A stretch of DNA of 64,000 nucleotides from Mangifera indica (taxonomy: Eukaryota > Streptophyta > Magnoliopsida > Sapindales > Anacardiaceae). The translations under genes and the position numbers were made by a program. Positions 1 through 13,544 of the stretch are shown here, piece after piece (the stretch's first letter is position 1; the number at the start of each line of letters is the position of its first letter). Where the stretch lies: contig NC_058149.1 of the NCBI RefSeq assembly GCF_011075055.1, positions 6,640,449 through 6,704,448 of the forward strand, written 5' to 3'. The notes under the pieces were generated by a model. It had not been told where the DNA came from. It saw only the letters and a program-made list of their open reading frames with translations, and made no database searches.

Positions 1-489
1 TAGGGAGGGATGTTATATTGAGCGATTTGCTTTACGATTGATTCAAGGAATCCATTTGTTTCTAATAGTTTTCGACTAGGTGGTAAGTCAACCACACTTT
101 AGACTTGGTTTGTTTCTATATATTTCATCTTTTCTTTCAATACATCTTGTCATTTTTCCTTATCAAGAGATAAGACAACTATTTTTATGATTTTAGGTTA
201 TTCATCATCTTACAGAATGATTATGAAAATCTTGTTTTCAATTTTAAAATGTCATTAGGGTACTTTTAGATGTTCATTTCTATACAATTGATAATTAATA
301 CTTCCACTATCTGAAATAAATTAAAGTTTAATCTCGATGCTCCCAATAGGTTGAGATGGATGAATTAAGTAATTGAGGATTATTCTCCCACTATCCAAAA
401 TAGGTTAGAGTTCAATCGTATTTGCTCCTACTATTTGAAACAAGTATAGGTATTATCTCTTAGGACTTAACTAATCGTCGTAAAGATAT
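1..489. other. No gene recognised; probable continuation of the copia remnant
   Basis: AT-rich sequence with stops in all frames. The copia integrase remnant to its right reads leftward, so this stretch would hold the next part of pol, but I could not recognise conserved blocks. No LTR end was identified. Confidence 0.3.
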
Positions 490-2650
490 ACCTAACCTCA
501 TTTTTCTTCTATCTCATGTAGATGAAACCTTTATTAGTATCATCCTTATTAGGAAAAATATCTTTTATGAATGTAACATCTCTTGATATAATTTCAATTA
601 ATTTTTTAGCAAAATCCTCTCTAAGAAACACATGCCTTTTGAAGTGCTCATTGTATCTTACAAAGATATATTCTATCATCTTGATCCTATTTTTTCAAAC
701 TTATGGGAAAAGTCATGGATAAACACCACTAACCACTAAGGTCGCAATTAATTAAATAAGATTTTCTACTTGTCCATAACTCATAGGGAGTGAAAGTAAC
801 TGATTTAGTAGATAATCAGTTAAATACATAGGCAACAGTTAATGTTACATCATCACAAAGTGATGTCGAAGATTTGCCTGCGATATCATTAACATAATCA
901 TTTCCAATAAAGTTTATTTTCTCTTCTCCACTATACTATTTTGTTGTCGAGTTTTTGAAATTATTAGGTATCATGTTATTCCTTTTTCATTACTTAACTC
1001 CTTAAACTTTTTAGACAAATACTCAAGACTTCAATCAAATCTTAAAGCTTATATTCTTTCATCTAATGGATTCTCAACGTCAATTATATTGTCTAGAATT
1101 GTCTACTGCTTCTGACTTATAAGAGATTAAGTAAACAAAATCAAATCGAGTATAGTCTTCTATAAATGTAATAAAATATGAGACACCATATCTAACTTTA
1201 CATTTATAGGACCACATATATCTAAGTATATTTAGGCAGTGCTCTCATTTACGCATTTCAAGTTCTATGAAGGTTCCTAATAAACTTTTATGGGCCAATT
1301 TACTCATTTCATCTTGGCCAACATGCCCTAATCTATCATGTCATATATTTGCATTATATTTATGCTTTTAAGAAAAGCAAACAATGAAAAACTAACATTA
1401 TCATAATAAAGGTCGACTAACACCTTATAACCATTTAACAATAAACCAAATCTATAGAAATCACTTCTATTATAATTTGACAAAGTACCTAGAGAAATTC
1501 AAATTATATCATAGTTTAAGAAGAACAAACATTATGACTAAAATTTGTCAAATATTTAGAGTATATTGAACTTTATGTAGGTTTAAAATTTGACTATCTC
1601 ACAAAACTAATTTGTGCACGTTTATCTTTCTTACTTCAACCTTATGTTGTTGTCTACATAATCCAATGCATCTCCTTTAAAATTTGACAAAAATCCACTA
1701 CAGCTCCTTTGTCATGAGCTACTTAATTAGTGGCTTCTTAGTTCATAATTCACATAGGATAATACTAAATTAATAGTACAATGCTAGAAACTAAAGTTTC
1801 ATTACTTTACACAAAATAAGACAATATCATTTTCACTTATCTGCATTCACAAGCAAAATAACTCTTGCTGCTTCAATTGCAAAAAATCATTTTGTTTTAT
1901 CTCTTCTGCCAATACATTTGTCACTCTATCATTTTAATTCCTAGTTCTTATTCTTTACGCCTTATACGACCTTCTTCCCTTATTTATACTAAGACCACTT
2001 ACTTTTGAAACCATAAATAACTTTTGGAACTCAACTCTACAATGTATACATGAGTACTTGGTCTAGCTACCTCAAGGGCGCTTGTCCTCCAATTCAAAAT
2101 GGTGAGAATTATCAACAAAAATCCTTATATTCTCATTATGGGTCATATGCACCTTCGTACGCTCTCATTTTCAGGAAGAGATCATTCTACTATATGAACC
2201 TATTATTCATTTATTGGATTGTGTCTAGTTGACTTCAGTTCTATAATCATATTTGATATTATATCAAATTTAACAATCAATAACCTTCATTTAGGGACTG
2301 TAGTTCCTCCAAACTTTTTCTAACAAAACCATACTTATAGCTTCTGCTGTTGAGCATTGCTAGTACTTGTATACCAAATCGTTATTCATAGAATTGGTCA
2401 ATATATCAAATGAATTGAGTCTTGCTTTTTACATGCATGATATGCATCCATATTATGTTTATGTAAGACACTATTTTAGGTTTTTATCCCTTAGTCAGCT
2501 GTAACTCTATCATAACCTAGTTTACGGCCTCCAAAGTCTTTTGCTCATATAGAATATAACGCATCTTTAAATACCATACATTATAATTATCCCTATTTAG
2601 TTTCATCTTCATTCAAATCAACTATCATGTTCTGTGATGTTTTGGTTAAT
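490..2650 (-). mobile_element. Decayed Ty1/copia retrotransposon (gag to integrase)
   Basis: Minus-strand translation gives copia landmarks in the expected order going leftward. A gag-like segment MRYILYEQKTLEA lies near 2,500-2,570. A GAG-pre-integrase segment RLGHVGQDEMSKLAHKSLLG lies near 1,260-1,335. An integrase-core segment YFITFIEDYTRFDFVYLIS follows near 1,120-1,190. The integrase C-terminal motif SVTFTPYELW is near 765-800. Many stops and frameshifts interrupt the frame, so the element cannot encode a polyprotein. Boundaries are approximate because I found no matching LTR pair. The family assignment rests on the gag and integrase motifs and their order. Confidence 0.75.
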
Positions 2651-4450
2651 TAGATCATAAAGACATATCAAACACAATTTAATCAATACAACCAAATACA
2701 CATCAATTGTCACAATTACGCATTAAAATTTAAAATATCTCACATAAGATACAGAATCGAAAATTCACTATGTTCTCAATCATCTTCCATGACTCAAATG
2801 TTTGACATTTTAAAATTTAATCTAATTACACCAATATTAATTCTGGATGAGAATTTCATTGAATTCTACCAATCTCAGAATTTTCACATTTAACATATAT
2901 AATGTGTGAGACAACAAATTCATCACTAATTACGATTAGGACCATTTCATCAACCCATATTATTCTTAAAGTTACTTTATCCATAATAAAGTCCCAATAT
3001 CATTTGTGATAGGCCAAATAACTCGGATTTTGTTAATTTAAGAATAACGATAAAACGGTGGACTTTATCATATACATTACTATACGTCGCTCTTTAGCAA
3101 CCTATTATGTATCCACTCAATCTAAAAAAATTTCATATTCTTATCCCAAATAAGATCATTATTATAAGGGCTAATGATCATACATGAATATGATTAAACT
3201 ATACATTACATTTTTTCTAATTAAGAGAGTACAACTTATCTTTAAATCTAAATCTTTATTGTATATATATAGGTTTAACATACACCATTAGATTATTAGA
3301 TTATCACATCTTATATTTAATATGATGGTCTCTAGTTAACAAACTCGCACGAATTAGAAACATGTATTTTGAAATATCAAATGTATACTTATATGTCGGA
3401 ATGAGGTATTACATGTCTTTACATGTCGTAAGACCCACATAATATATTAAATTTTGAGCATCACATAGTTTCCACGTGCCCAAACGTGTCAAAATAGTAG
3501 CTCACGCACCAAAACATGGTTCCATGCACCTTCACACGTTGAAATGATGTTCCTTACACCTTCACACACCGAAACAATACATGCACAAGCATACATACAT
3601 TAGGGATATGCCACACACGTTGAGAGAAATCTCTCATGCACCTCCACGTGCTCTCATGTGCTAGTGGACTTGTTGTTGACCATTATAGTTGATTGATCAA
3701 CTGATGACCAGTCAAACTTTAACCATTGATCAATCAATTGACTCGGGTGGGCATTAACCAGTTTGGGTTACCCGGTTGACTAAATAGGTTGGCCTATTGA
3801 CTAATGAGTTGGATAACCTATTAACCAAATAGGTTAGATAATTGGGTTTTTCCAACCCGATTACAACCCAAACAGTAGCGAAGAACCTTAATTTGGCAAG
3901 CTTTCAATTCACCAATTCTGGCTGACGATCATTAACATGATCATAAGGCTTTTGAAATCCATATGTAGACAGTTCTCCTCGTATGATTATCCAGTGTCAA
4001 CATTGCCAGAATTTAGTGAAACAGTGGCTTCAAAGTCATGGTTTTTGCCTTCAGTTTTGGCCTTTGAATCCATCGATTCAGGGCATATTTTTACATAATT
4101 TTAAATTTAAAACATGTAAAACACATCTAGGCTTCATCCTAACATGTTCCCCATCACTAATTTCGTGTAATTCAGTCGAATTTAGTTTGTCCCCAAATTT
4201 TGATTTTGACTAAAATCAATTCAAAATTAAAAAAAAAAATGAATACAAATATACATATTCAATGGCATAGCATAACCTGATGCTTTGTTACCAATGTTGG
4301 AAAATATTAAGCACGCCAAATTCAATTTTGTAATTTCACAGTAAACATAAATACGTACCGAATTTCTATTATAGTTTCTGGATGATTCAAAGGCACTACG
4401 AGGATCCATGTGAGTCATTTTCCATGACATAGTTTGCTCACTACCATTTC
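2651..4450. other. Non-coding stretch, possible leader/LTR of the copia remnant
   Basis: No convincing gene. Positions 4,282-4,293 on the minus strand read TGGTAACAAAGC, a 10/12 match to the initiator-Met tRNA primer site TGGTATCAGAGC, preceded by CCAACA. That would suit a 5' LTR end of a minus-strand element just to the right. Positions 3,470-3,850 contain imperfect short repeats (CACACGTTGA-like and GATCAATTGAC-like). The link to the copia remnant is inference. Confidence 0.3.
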
Positions 4451-7284
4451 AGATTGCATCCTTTTGGAAGACATAGTTTTTTGCTTTGGTTTCTAGGAGA
4501 AGAAGAAAATGCATTCTTCTGTAAAAATGGAGTAATTCTTCTATATTTGGGAGGTAGTTTTGGACATTTAAATAGATGTCCAATTACCAACAACTTTCCC
4601 ACTAACTATCATTTAGCAATTAAGCAAACCAAATTAGGTCAATCTGTCATGGGTGGAGTCGGCTAATAGCATTAATCTTTGTCTTTTGTCAAGGGTCACA
4701 TCTAAGTATAAATGTAGTATGACTTTGGAAGTATGGAGGATGTGGTAGTTTTTAAGTTAGCTAACCTCTCATTAGATAAACAAGAATTGGAGTATGTGTT
4801 CTTTTATAAAGATATCAATGAGATTGTGGGTAAAAAAAAAAAATAGTCAAATACAATAAATACAATAAATATTGCATTATGTCTTCAACATTTTTAATAT
4901 ACTGTGTTTGTATACACTTTGACTTCGAAACTTGGAAACTATTATTTTGATGAAAGAAAGTTGGGTTTGTAGATTGGTTAATCTATAATTTGATACACTA
5001 GATTGATTTATGTACCTATTTCTTTTTTATTTGAAAAATTGAATATATAAATATTTATTTAATTTATGTTTTAATATGGTTTAATTGATGGCTTGGTATT
5101 ATAGTTTGAAGTCTGCTATGTAAATATTTGTTCTCGGTTTCAATGTGCTTACACTAAGCTTGTACATATACTATAAAATTTAAAACATAATATAAATAAA
5201 TTCTCATTTATACATAATAATAATAATAAATGGAACAGGCCCACCACATCTTAACATTGTTGACTGCCAACGATAACATCCAACACAGAACCCACTTCAC
5301 AGTTGAATCCACAGTTAGTTCCATTTAATTTTGTGGTTGAAATAATCATTTTTTTCACGTAAAGCCAAACATGCATCACATGAGCTACCCTTTTTCCATT
5401 TCACCTGTCACAATAGAAGAATTTTCTTCAAGTGCTGCCCTCAATATCACATCATGCTAATTGACTTGAGATTTATGGATCCTCACATTACATTGCATTG
5501 AGTCCATTTATAATTTTTGAAGCTTCAAATCAAATCTGATATGGTACAATAAGTATAGAATAAAGTCATATGTTAGAAAACATATATGATTTGTTTTCTT
5601 CATTAAGTGTATAATTGGTAAGTCCAATTTTGAAAATTAAGATTATTGACTTGGTTATATATGTCCAAAACCCCTATATTTTATGGCACATCAAAAGATA
5701 TGCCGATTTATCATTACCATGCTGAAACAAACACATCTTTCATGGACTTTGTGTTGAATTTGAATCACCGAATTAACCTTTATTCTGTGCGATTATTGAT
5801 ATGAATGAACTCATGCATAAAGAATTTAATGTTTAATTTTTTTTTCTTCTGTGGGATTGTTGATATCAACAAACTTACATATAAAGATTCCAATGTTTAG
5901 TATTATTTATGTGGAGAAATGAAATTTCAAAATACAATATGTTCTTTGCTGTAACTAAATGATTGTTCTTGATAAAATTTCAAAATGATTCTTCTTTTGT
6001 GATTCAAGTTTTTGGCGAAAATTAGTGGTCCTATTTGTTAATAATCATGGCGAGATTTGTGAGAGAAGGTCAAAAAGTGGCATTCGGCTCCTTCAACAAG
6101 CTATACAGTATCCAAGGAAGATGATTGCCTATTCAAACAGTCATACATAGTGTTGTCTGTTCAGACTGTAATGTGGTCTTTTGGTTTCTCTGTAAGGTGA
6201 AATAGATTAGTTTTGGGTTCATTTAACAAATGGGTTTATGGGCTCCTTTGTTTGTGGGCTGTTGTATTCAATTTAGACTTACTAATTTCTTTGATTTGAT
6301 TTGGGTTTGGCTTTTATTAACTGATTTATGGTGCTATTTCATGAATTAATGAAACGGGTTTGTGTTAATTAAACTTGAATTTTTCTTTTTTTTAGCTTCT
6401 TCTATTAAACAAACTATTGGTTCCTCCGTTTATAAATTTGGTCTTTTATAGTTTTATATATATTTATATTTCTAGTAAGACTTTTGAAATTGAAAGACTG
6501 AATTTATAATTTAAGAATCGAGGCTTTTAGTTTACTTTTACCATTTGAAGCTTTTAATTGTTTGAGCCATTTTCAAAAGTAATATATATATATATACATA
6601 TATTTTACAAATTTCTTATTCATTTGGACTATTGTGTAATAAATTTGGACATGTTAGTGAATGAATAAACTCAGAGAATTGAAACCTAGTTTTGATTGAA
6701 TGGCTTAATTTTAGTTACAAAGGTCTTGCTTTGAAATTGTGGGCTTGACAATTGATTGAGTTGCGAAGAGTTTGTTTAGGTTATGGTGATGACATGTAAC
6801 TCGTGAATACTAGAGTATCATAGCTTTACCAGAACTATAAATAACATCAATCCTGATTAGCCATAATAATATCATAGCTTTACCAGAAGAAAGTTACTAT
6901 AGTTTTATGATTAATTAGACTGAAATAAAATTATTTATTTCTTTATTTTTTAAAAATTGTTATGAAATATTATTAATTGCTAGTTTCATCATATAGTATT
7001 ATTATACGGTTAAAACTCATTTTCAATTAAACTTACAAATACAACATTCATGAAGATATTTACAAAGACAATCAACAACTAGTAGACAAGCTCACCAGTT
7101 GGTAGGTCAAGAGAAGATACAAATAAAATATGAGCTCCTCCAAAAGTTATAAATAAAAAACACTTCATCACAACTTTCACTTTCCCTAACATTAAATGAT
7201 AGTTTTTTATTATCTTGGAATTTCTCTTCACAAATTCTATACTCGCAATGAAAATGTAATCATTCTCCTACCATATCGATGTGT
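4451..7284. other. AT-rich intergenic region, no supported gene
   Basis: Only short open frames occur and none shows a recognised domain. A TA-rich run lies near 6,580-6,605. A 25-codon ATG frame at 6,047-6,124 is listed separately. Confidence 0.4.
6047..6124 (+). CDS. Possible 25-aa small ORF, unrecognised
   Basis: The frame starts MARFVREGQK and ends SIQGR before TGA. It is rich in basic residues, and its codon usage looks less AT-biased than the flanks. I do not recognise it. It could be the last exon of a small gene, an untranslated chance frame, or part of a degraded gene. Only its composition speaks for it. Confidence 0.15.
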   Translation: MARFVREGQKVAFGSFNKLYSIQGR

Positions 7285-8755
7285 GGGAACCCTATATATA
7301 CATTAAGTAGTTATTTTAGAAACGTTCATAATCCCAACATTATAATAAACAAAGGCACATCTAATGATGATGACATTAACATAGTGTTGATAGACATCAC
7401 TGAAAGGTGACGACAATTCTCACGTGTTGAAGTTGTAAACAATTTGGTACAACACATAGATGCACGTTGTCGATGTATTCATTGGACTAACCCGATAAGA
7501 GGATATCCATATGGATGATTGCTACAACGTCTATAAAATAAATCTTTTGAATACCACAAGTGTATGTGATCCTTAGACTTAAGATCGTCAGACTGTCTCA
7601 TGTAAGGATCAATATGGTTTGATGCTATCTAACATGTCGTTGTAATTAGGATAACCATAAAGGTAGTGATTGGTCATATCGTGAGATGTATGGAAACTAT
7701 GGTTGATCGATAGAAGATTCATCACTTTTGAGTTTAGGAGAAGATATCTCATATGAGATTATTGAATGACATCTATAGCCACTTGAATCTATGTTGGTCA
7801 TTAATATGTATCAATTCATACTAAAAAACTACTAAAATAGACATACTTCTATGTCTTAACATCGAGATATATTGGTTGAAGAAATAATTGAATTACACAT
7901 AACTGTGATATTGTAAAAGCTTAAGGAATGTCTATTGACTATCTATCATCCAAGTAGTCATGATGTCTTGCTAGAGGCCAATATTAGTATGTGTCTAGAT
8001 TTGACCTAAATCTAGACACTACTAACTCGATAAAGAGCTTATGGGTCACACATACAAAGGAGTTGAATTAAATTCATACTTAAGGGTTATTTGGTGATAA
8101 TCCTAGTGTTTAGGGACGACAAAGAGATCATGAATGGATTGGGTTACCCGATAGGGTTGAGAATGTACAGTGATAACCAAGTGCACAATCATGCATAATG
8201 CAAGTTGGTCATGCAACTTGGTGAAGCAAGTGTTGACCATGCACATGCATGGTGTTGGTTGTTACCATGCAAAAGGTGATGTACCAGTCGACACATATAA
8301 GTGGTGTTAGCCATGCATATGCCTTGAGGAAAAGCCTTGCATTGGTAGCATTCCAATCATGCATGGACTTTACCTGTATAAATATAACGGCATGGGTTCA
8401 TGTTTAAATTATTGCAGGAAAAAATCTCTCTCCTTTCTCTCCCATGAGCACAAAATTTCTAGTCAAGAACACTAGTAACCTCTTCGTCTGGATTTACCTT
8501 TTCTGTGTTCATGCTCCATGTAGATATCAAGTTGCCACCTCTCGAAGGTTGGATAGCTTACCATCTCAAGCCATATAAAGTTTTGAGGGATCCATCAACA
8601 TAGGTATAACTTTAAAACACCTTATGTGTGTTTTGCATGTTTATGAATTTTATGCATAAAATAGGTATCCTAACTAAGGTTTTTAGGTTTGTTTAATTTT
8701 TAAATTTTTAAATTTCACTACGCTACCAATTATCAAGGCCTTGGAAATCCAACAA
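7285..8755 (+). repeat. LTR-like dispersed repeat, copy A (5'-truncated)
   Basis: About 1.5 kb aligns by eye, collinearly and with many substitutions, to the sequence at about 41,650-43,070. Shared blocks include the start near CCCTATATATACATTAAGTAG, the GGTACAACACATAGATGCAC region, and the tail around CCTAGGTTTTTAGG-like sequence. A TATA-like box (TGTATAAATATAAC) near 8,375 followed by a pyrimidine-rich tract is where U3/R would sit in an LTR read on the plus strand. No coding sequence. Copy A lacks the first ~180 bp present in copy B. It probably is a solo or truncated LTR; ends are approximate. Confidence 0.5.
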
Positions 8756-8910
8756 TCGAGATTGCAACGATGCTCAAACAATTATGATCTAATTAAATTA
8801 CAGGAATTTAGATCTTACTTACAGTGACAAGTTAATGATTAGTGTGAAATGCAAGACTCATTTTCAAGTACACTTAATTTAATCTACATGTTTAGGTTCT
8901 TGAAATCAGG

Positions 8911-8923
8911 GCTTTGATACCAA
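8911..8923 (-). other. Primer-binding-site-like sequence
   Basis: The minus strand reads TTGGTATCAAAGC, close to the initiator-Met tRNA primer site, directly after GTGTTATAG. This fits the end of a 5' LTR lying to the right and reading leftward. No pol sequence follows, so the element, if real, is a fragment. Confidence 0.4.
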
Positions 8924-9292
8924 CTATAACACTTCATCTCAAATATCTTATCCTTTGAAGTAAAGTGTTACTATAATCTACTATATATAAATGATGTTTC
9001 AATTTAAAATTAATATCTTTCAAGTCAAACATGCATAATATCTCAATAATCCTGAATAATAAGTATTTATTTATTAAAAATAAACACCATTATCATGAAA
9101 TAATCTCTAAGCATATAATATAAAAGTCTCATAAATCCATATTCTAGAAATCATAAATTCAAATTTATAAAATCATTATATTAGAGTCAATCATATTCTA
9201 CTCGATCACTGAGTCGTCATCTCGTCACTATTGTCACATCTAATCTAGTTACTCATAAAATGCAAATGAAAGGAATGAATATAAAACTTAAT

Positions 9293-9648
9293 AATTGGGA
9301 ATAATCTATCCTATCCATCTCAATCTCAATCTACTTCTCATTCTTTTACTAACCTATATTATCTTAATTTTGAATCACAAGTTGTCGATATCTAACTCAA
9401 ATCTTAGGAATCGACATAGCGACTTTTGTAGCCACTCTGTAGGCTATCTCAATCTCATCTTAAGTTATGGTGTCTAATAACTCATTATCAATCGACAGAC
9501 CTACAGTCTTAGCTAAATCAATCTACGAACCCTTAATCTACAGACTCTCCATGTCTTGATAAGTCCTAACCAATTGACATACTCAGAGTCCTAGCTAAAT
9601 CAATCCATTGACCTCCACTCGACGGACTCTCTATGTCCTGGTTGTTAG
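9293..9648. repeat. Direct repeat, unit 1 of 2
   Basis: About 350 bp matching unit 2 at 10,018-10,370. Shared blocks include TCTCAATCTCAATCTA, CCACTCTGTAGGCTATCTCA and AAGTCCTAACCAAT. The units differ by scattered substitutions. They may be the two ends of one LTR-type element or an old duplication. Confidence 0.55.
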
Positions 9649-10017
9649 GGTAGTGCACTAATGTCAATCAAATTTGTGTATTTTTAATTTAATATTCATT
9701 TATTATTATTAATTAAGATTTTTATCATTTATTCATATTTGCAATTAAATAATATGTTTGTAAATATGATATGTCCTTTGAATGGTATAATTGTGACTAA
9801 AAGAATCAGATGATTGATTATGAAAATATTATGTACACATTAAGTGGTCACTCTAGAAGTGTTCATAATCTCGACATTATATGAGCTAAGGGACAAGTGA
9901 TTATGATGAGATTATCACAATATTAAACAACTCCACTAGAAAGTGACAACAATTATTACGTGTTAAAGTTGTTAGTTCATGACTTAGTACAAGACATAGG
10001 TGAATGTTGAAAGTAAG
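9649..10017 (+). repeat. LTR-like fragment, copy C, between the direct repeats
   Basis: Begins GTTAGGGTAGTGCACTAATGTC and resembles the first few hundred bases of the LTR-like repeat at 41,474 (GGGGTAAGTGCCCTAACGTC), including the later segment around ACATTAAGTGGTCACTCTAG. It stops abruptly where unit 2 of the direct repeat begins. Confidence 0.45.
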
Positions 10018-10370
10018 TAAGAATGATTTATCCTACTTATCTCAATCTCAATCTATTTCTCATTCCTTTACTAACCCAGGGTGTCTCAATCTTGAATCAC
10101 AAACTGTTGGTATATAATTTGAATCTTAGAGAATTGACATACTCACTCTTGTGACCACTCTGTAGGCTATCTCAATCTCATCTCAAGTCCTAGTGTTCAA
10201 CAACTCATTGTAAATTAACAAACTCACAGTCCTAGCTAAATCAATTTATGGACCCCTAATCGATGGATTTTCTATGTCCTAGTAAGTCCTAACCAATCAA
10301 TAGACTCGTGGTCCTAACTTAATAGATCCATGGACCTTCACTTGATGGACTCTTGATGTTTTGATTGTTG
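10018..10370. repeat. Direct repeat, unit 2 of 2
   Basis: See unit 1 at 9,293-9,648. This unit carries the same order of CAATCTC-rich and GTCCTAGC-rich blocks with small substitutions. Confidence 0.55.
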
Positions 10371-13300
10371 AGGGTCATTCCAAACAAAACGAGGTCGGTC
10401 CCAATATAACAATTTGCAAGAAGAAAACTGAAAAGGGGAACAAGCTCATTCCACGAAGAACAAGCAAAGTAAAAACTTGGAATGAGTGTTCCATTACTTG
10501 GAATGGTCATTTCAGGATTAACAAGTTGCAGTTGGGGTAAATTTTTAATTTCAGGTTTTCATACATAAAAGAAACATTGTATCCTGAGTTTTCAGATTTT
10601 TTTTTTTTGAGAGATTAATAAAAAAATAGTTGCTGTATAGGCATAAGCACATTGCCGAACTACCTTTTTTTATTACTTAGCCATTTATTTTTCCTTATCA
10701 ATTGTGTTATTCAATGCGAGTCATTTTGAGTGCAGAAAATTCACCATGCTTAGGATTACTAATTGTACCTCTCCATGTAATGCAAATATATAAATAAATA
10801 TACATTGATTTATAGTATTATTACCTCCGAACAAAACCTTCTGAGGCACTGAATATAAAACTTGGTCGTCATCTTCTGCCCATGCCTCTTTCAGAGAACC
10901 AATACAATTGAAAAACCCAAACTTATTGACCCAGCAACAACATTCATGGAAGAGAATGATCACAATTGTTTCAACAATGAATCTCCGCTCAGCGGCTGAT
11001 TGATTATGGGCAATAGATAGTGAGGGTTTTCTGAGTGAAGCCCAAGAAAACACAGATTGATTATGAGAAAAAGAGCAAACTGTTAAAATACAAATTTGAG
11101 TTGATACGGAATGAAGTACGGATTTTGTTAACTGGGAAATACAGGTCTTGTTTTCGTTAATGGTTTGACTGAGTTTTAGTTTACAAGGCGTGCAACTTTC
11201 AAGAGTTAGTTCATGTCTAATTAAACTCCTCCTCATCGGCCTCCGGCTAGGAGGGCTGCTCTGCCGCTCCTGCAACTTTTTATTTTCATACTTAAAAGTT
11301 GCCAACTTTTACAGCTTTGTAGTTCCTTTCAAGTTCCCATTTATTAAATTTAGTTTTTGGTTGCGCATTTGTTGGTCATTAAAATAGATCCACTCAACTG
11401 ATGGTATCAATAATTTTGCTGCTGTGCAAAGCTTATCAAAGCCAGGCTCCATTTATGTCCAAATAATTTCGATAGGCTAAATTATGGTATCAGATTATTT
11501 ATAAAATATAATGACTGAATTGTAGTTATGCCAGCTCATGATCATTAATACCGTTGTTATACAGTAAAATCTCTTCTGGACCCAGCATAGAGGAAAAAGG
11601 TATTAAGCAACAAGCTATCTAGATTAGGTACATCTTTTTTTTCTGCACGTGAATCAACTTAGAATGTGGATAAAAGTCCCTTATCTAAAATTGTTAACCT
11701 ATCAAATTAGGTTCTTTGTTTATCTCATGTCCTTGGTAGAAAAACGATAGCTTTGTTTCAATTTATCCAACTTCCATATAAAACTTCAAATGGTTTGAAT
11801 TTGACCATAATAATTTAAATGTAATGTATAAGAATATAATTTTACCTCTCTTTGATCCTATAAATAAAGGATTATATACAAAAATAGAAAATTATCTAGG
11901 AAGAGATAAATTCTTCTCATCAATTCTCTCGTAAAAGATATTTATACGCTGTGTGTGTAGACACATCTTTTACTTATGCTCATTATCACATATAGTGCAT
12001 ATGGAATTATTCTTCTACTAATTCAAATTGTCATTACTTTTTTGTTGCTCTTGGCCTAGCTGCGTGTACTTCTTGTTGGTAAACATATATTCACATCAAC
12101 AAATAACAATCTTCTTTTGTAATATTAGATACACCTTGTTTATCCTTTGATTTCCATTTGTATTTTATTTATCAGATTTCGCAGTAGGCTTTGATATATG
12201 CATGAATGGCTTGTCAATTTTAGGGGCCCTGAAGACCCTCTAGTGATCAGTACATTTTTACCAGTCTGCATGCTTTCAGTATCATCTACTACACCATCAA
12301 AAGCTTTCTTGTCTCTCTGAGACCGCAAATTTAGAAAAACATACTCATAGTTTTATTGTCATCAAAATCCAACTTTTGGAACCGTTTCTGACTTTAAGCT
12401 CTGCATATCTTGTTTTTTACCTACCACTTGCGATTCTGCTTCAACCAAAACAGAGAAAATGACAGCAATGAAATGCGCTAGGACTTTGATCTCCTTATTC
12501 TTATTGTTTGTTTTGCTGGGTAACAGGATTTAATATGCTTGAATACCAGCTGCTTTTGTGCCCATGGGGCCACAGGGAACTTGACTTTTGACAATATAAA
12601 GTTCCAATTTCCAATTTACTTCCACCTTATAGAGATGATATGTTTGACTATTTCTTCTGCTCTAAGAATATTACAGATAGTAACTGTAACATCCCCTCCA
12701 AACTTTGTAACTTTTCAGAAAACATTAAAGCTTTAAGCCAGCCGTAATTGCCTCCTCATAGCAAATGCAAGGAGTTTCCTTGAAAGAAAAACCCCTACTA
12801 ATTTTTCTTACTAATTTACTAAATCCCCCAACTACATTACTCTACATTAATTTGTATAAATAAATTAGTGAAAAAATTAGTTAGTATATAACATATAGAT
12901 AATCAATTATTAAGAGGACTTTGCAACTATAAAAAATAAAAAGAAGGCTTATTTACAAGGATCAGATTTAAACCAAACCACGCCCAAATAGGGATTACCT
13001 CAAGCTTTGCTTGAATCTAAAAAATACAATTCGAGCTCAAACTAGTAATGAAAACATTAGAAAAATTGTCAAATATCAAAGAAAAAAATTATAAAAAAAA
13101 AAGTGGTTAGAAAAAGATGAAAATTTGTCAAAAAAAGATAAATTAATTAATGATTTTCTGATAACTCGTTAGATTCAAGTAAATTTTGGCTCATTGGAGT
13201 TAAACATTAAGTCAACTTTGATCAAATTTGACTTTGATCCACTCTTATCTTTTATGTTTGAGAAGTTGGTAAATTTATATACACAAGATAGTAACTTCCA

Positions 13301-13544
13301 CAATTTTGGTTTATGTCACTCTCAATCTCAACTAACACACAAACTTTGACAAGAGAGATACTCTCAATCTTTCCCATACTTACCTCCCACATTAATTAAC
13401 TTGCTCTTCACCCTCGTCTACTTTCTTCTTCTTTTTGTACTATTATGTGTCTAGCTGGCTCTATGGGGTGTAGGACCACTTCAACCCACATGCATATTAT
13501 GACCTCCCATTGCGATCACCATCCATCCCCCACACTAGCTAGCA
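10371..13544. other. Intergenic region, no supported gene
   Basis: A 194-codon minus-strand frame at 10,721-11,305 has no recognised domain and no continuing exons, and I do not call it. A 62-codon minus-strand frame at 12,140-12,328 (MRSQRDKKAFDG start) has a protein-like composition but no recognised family. The last few hundred bases must hold the promoter and 5' UTR of the SAM-domain gene; CT-rich sequence lies at 13,400-13,440. Confidence 0.4.

Noticed and set aside
10721..11305. 194-codon minus-strand open frame
   Set aside because: No recognised domain, composition like translated non-coding DNA, no supporting splice structure or neighbour context.
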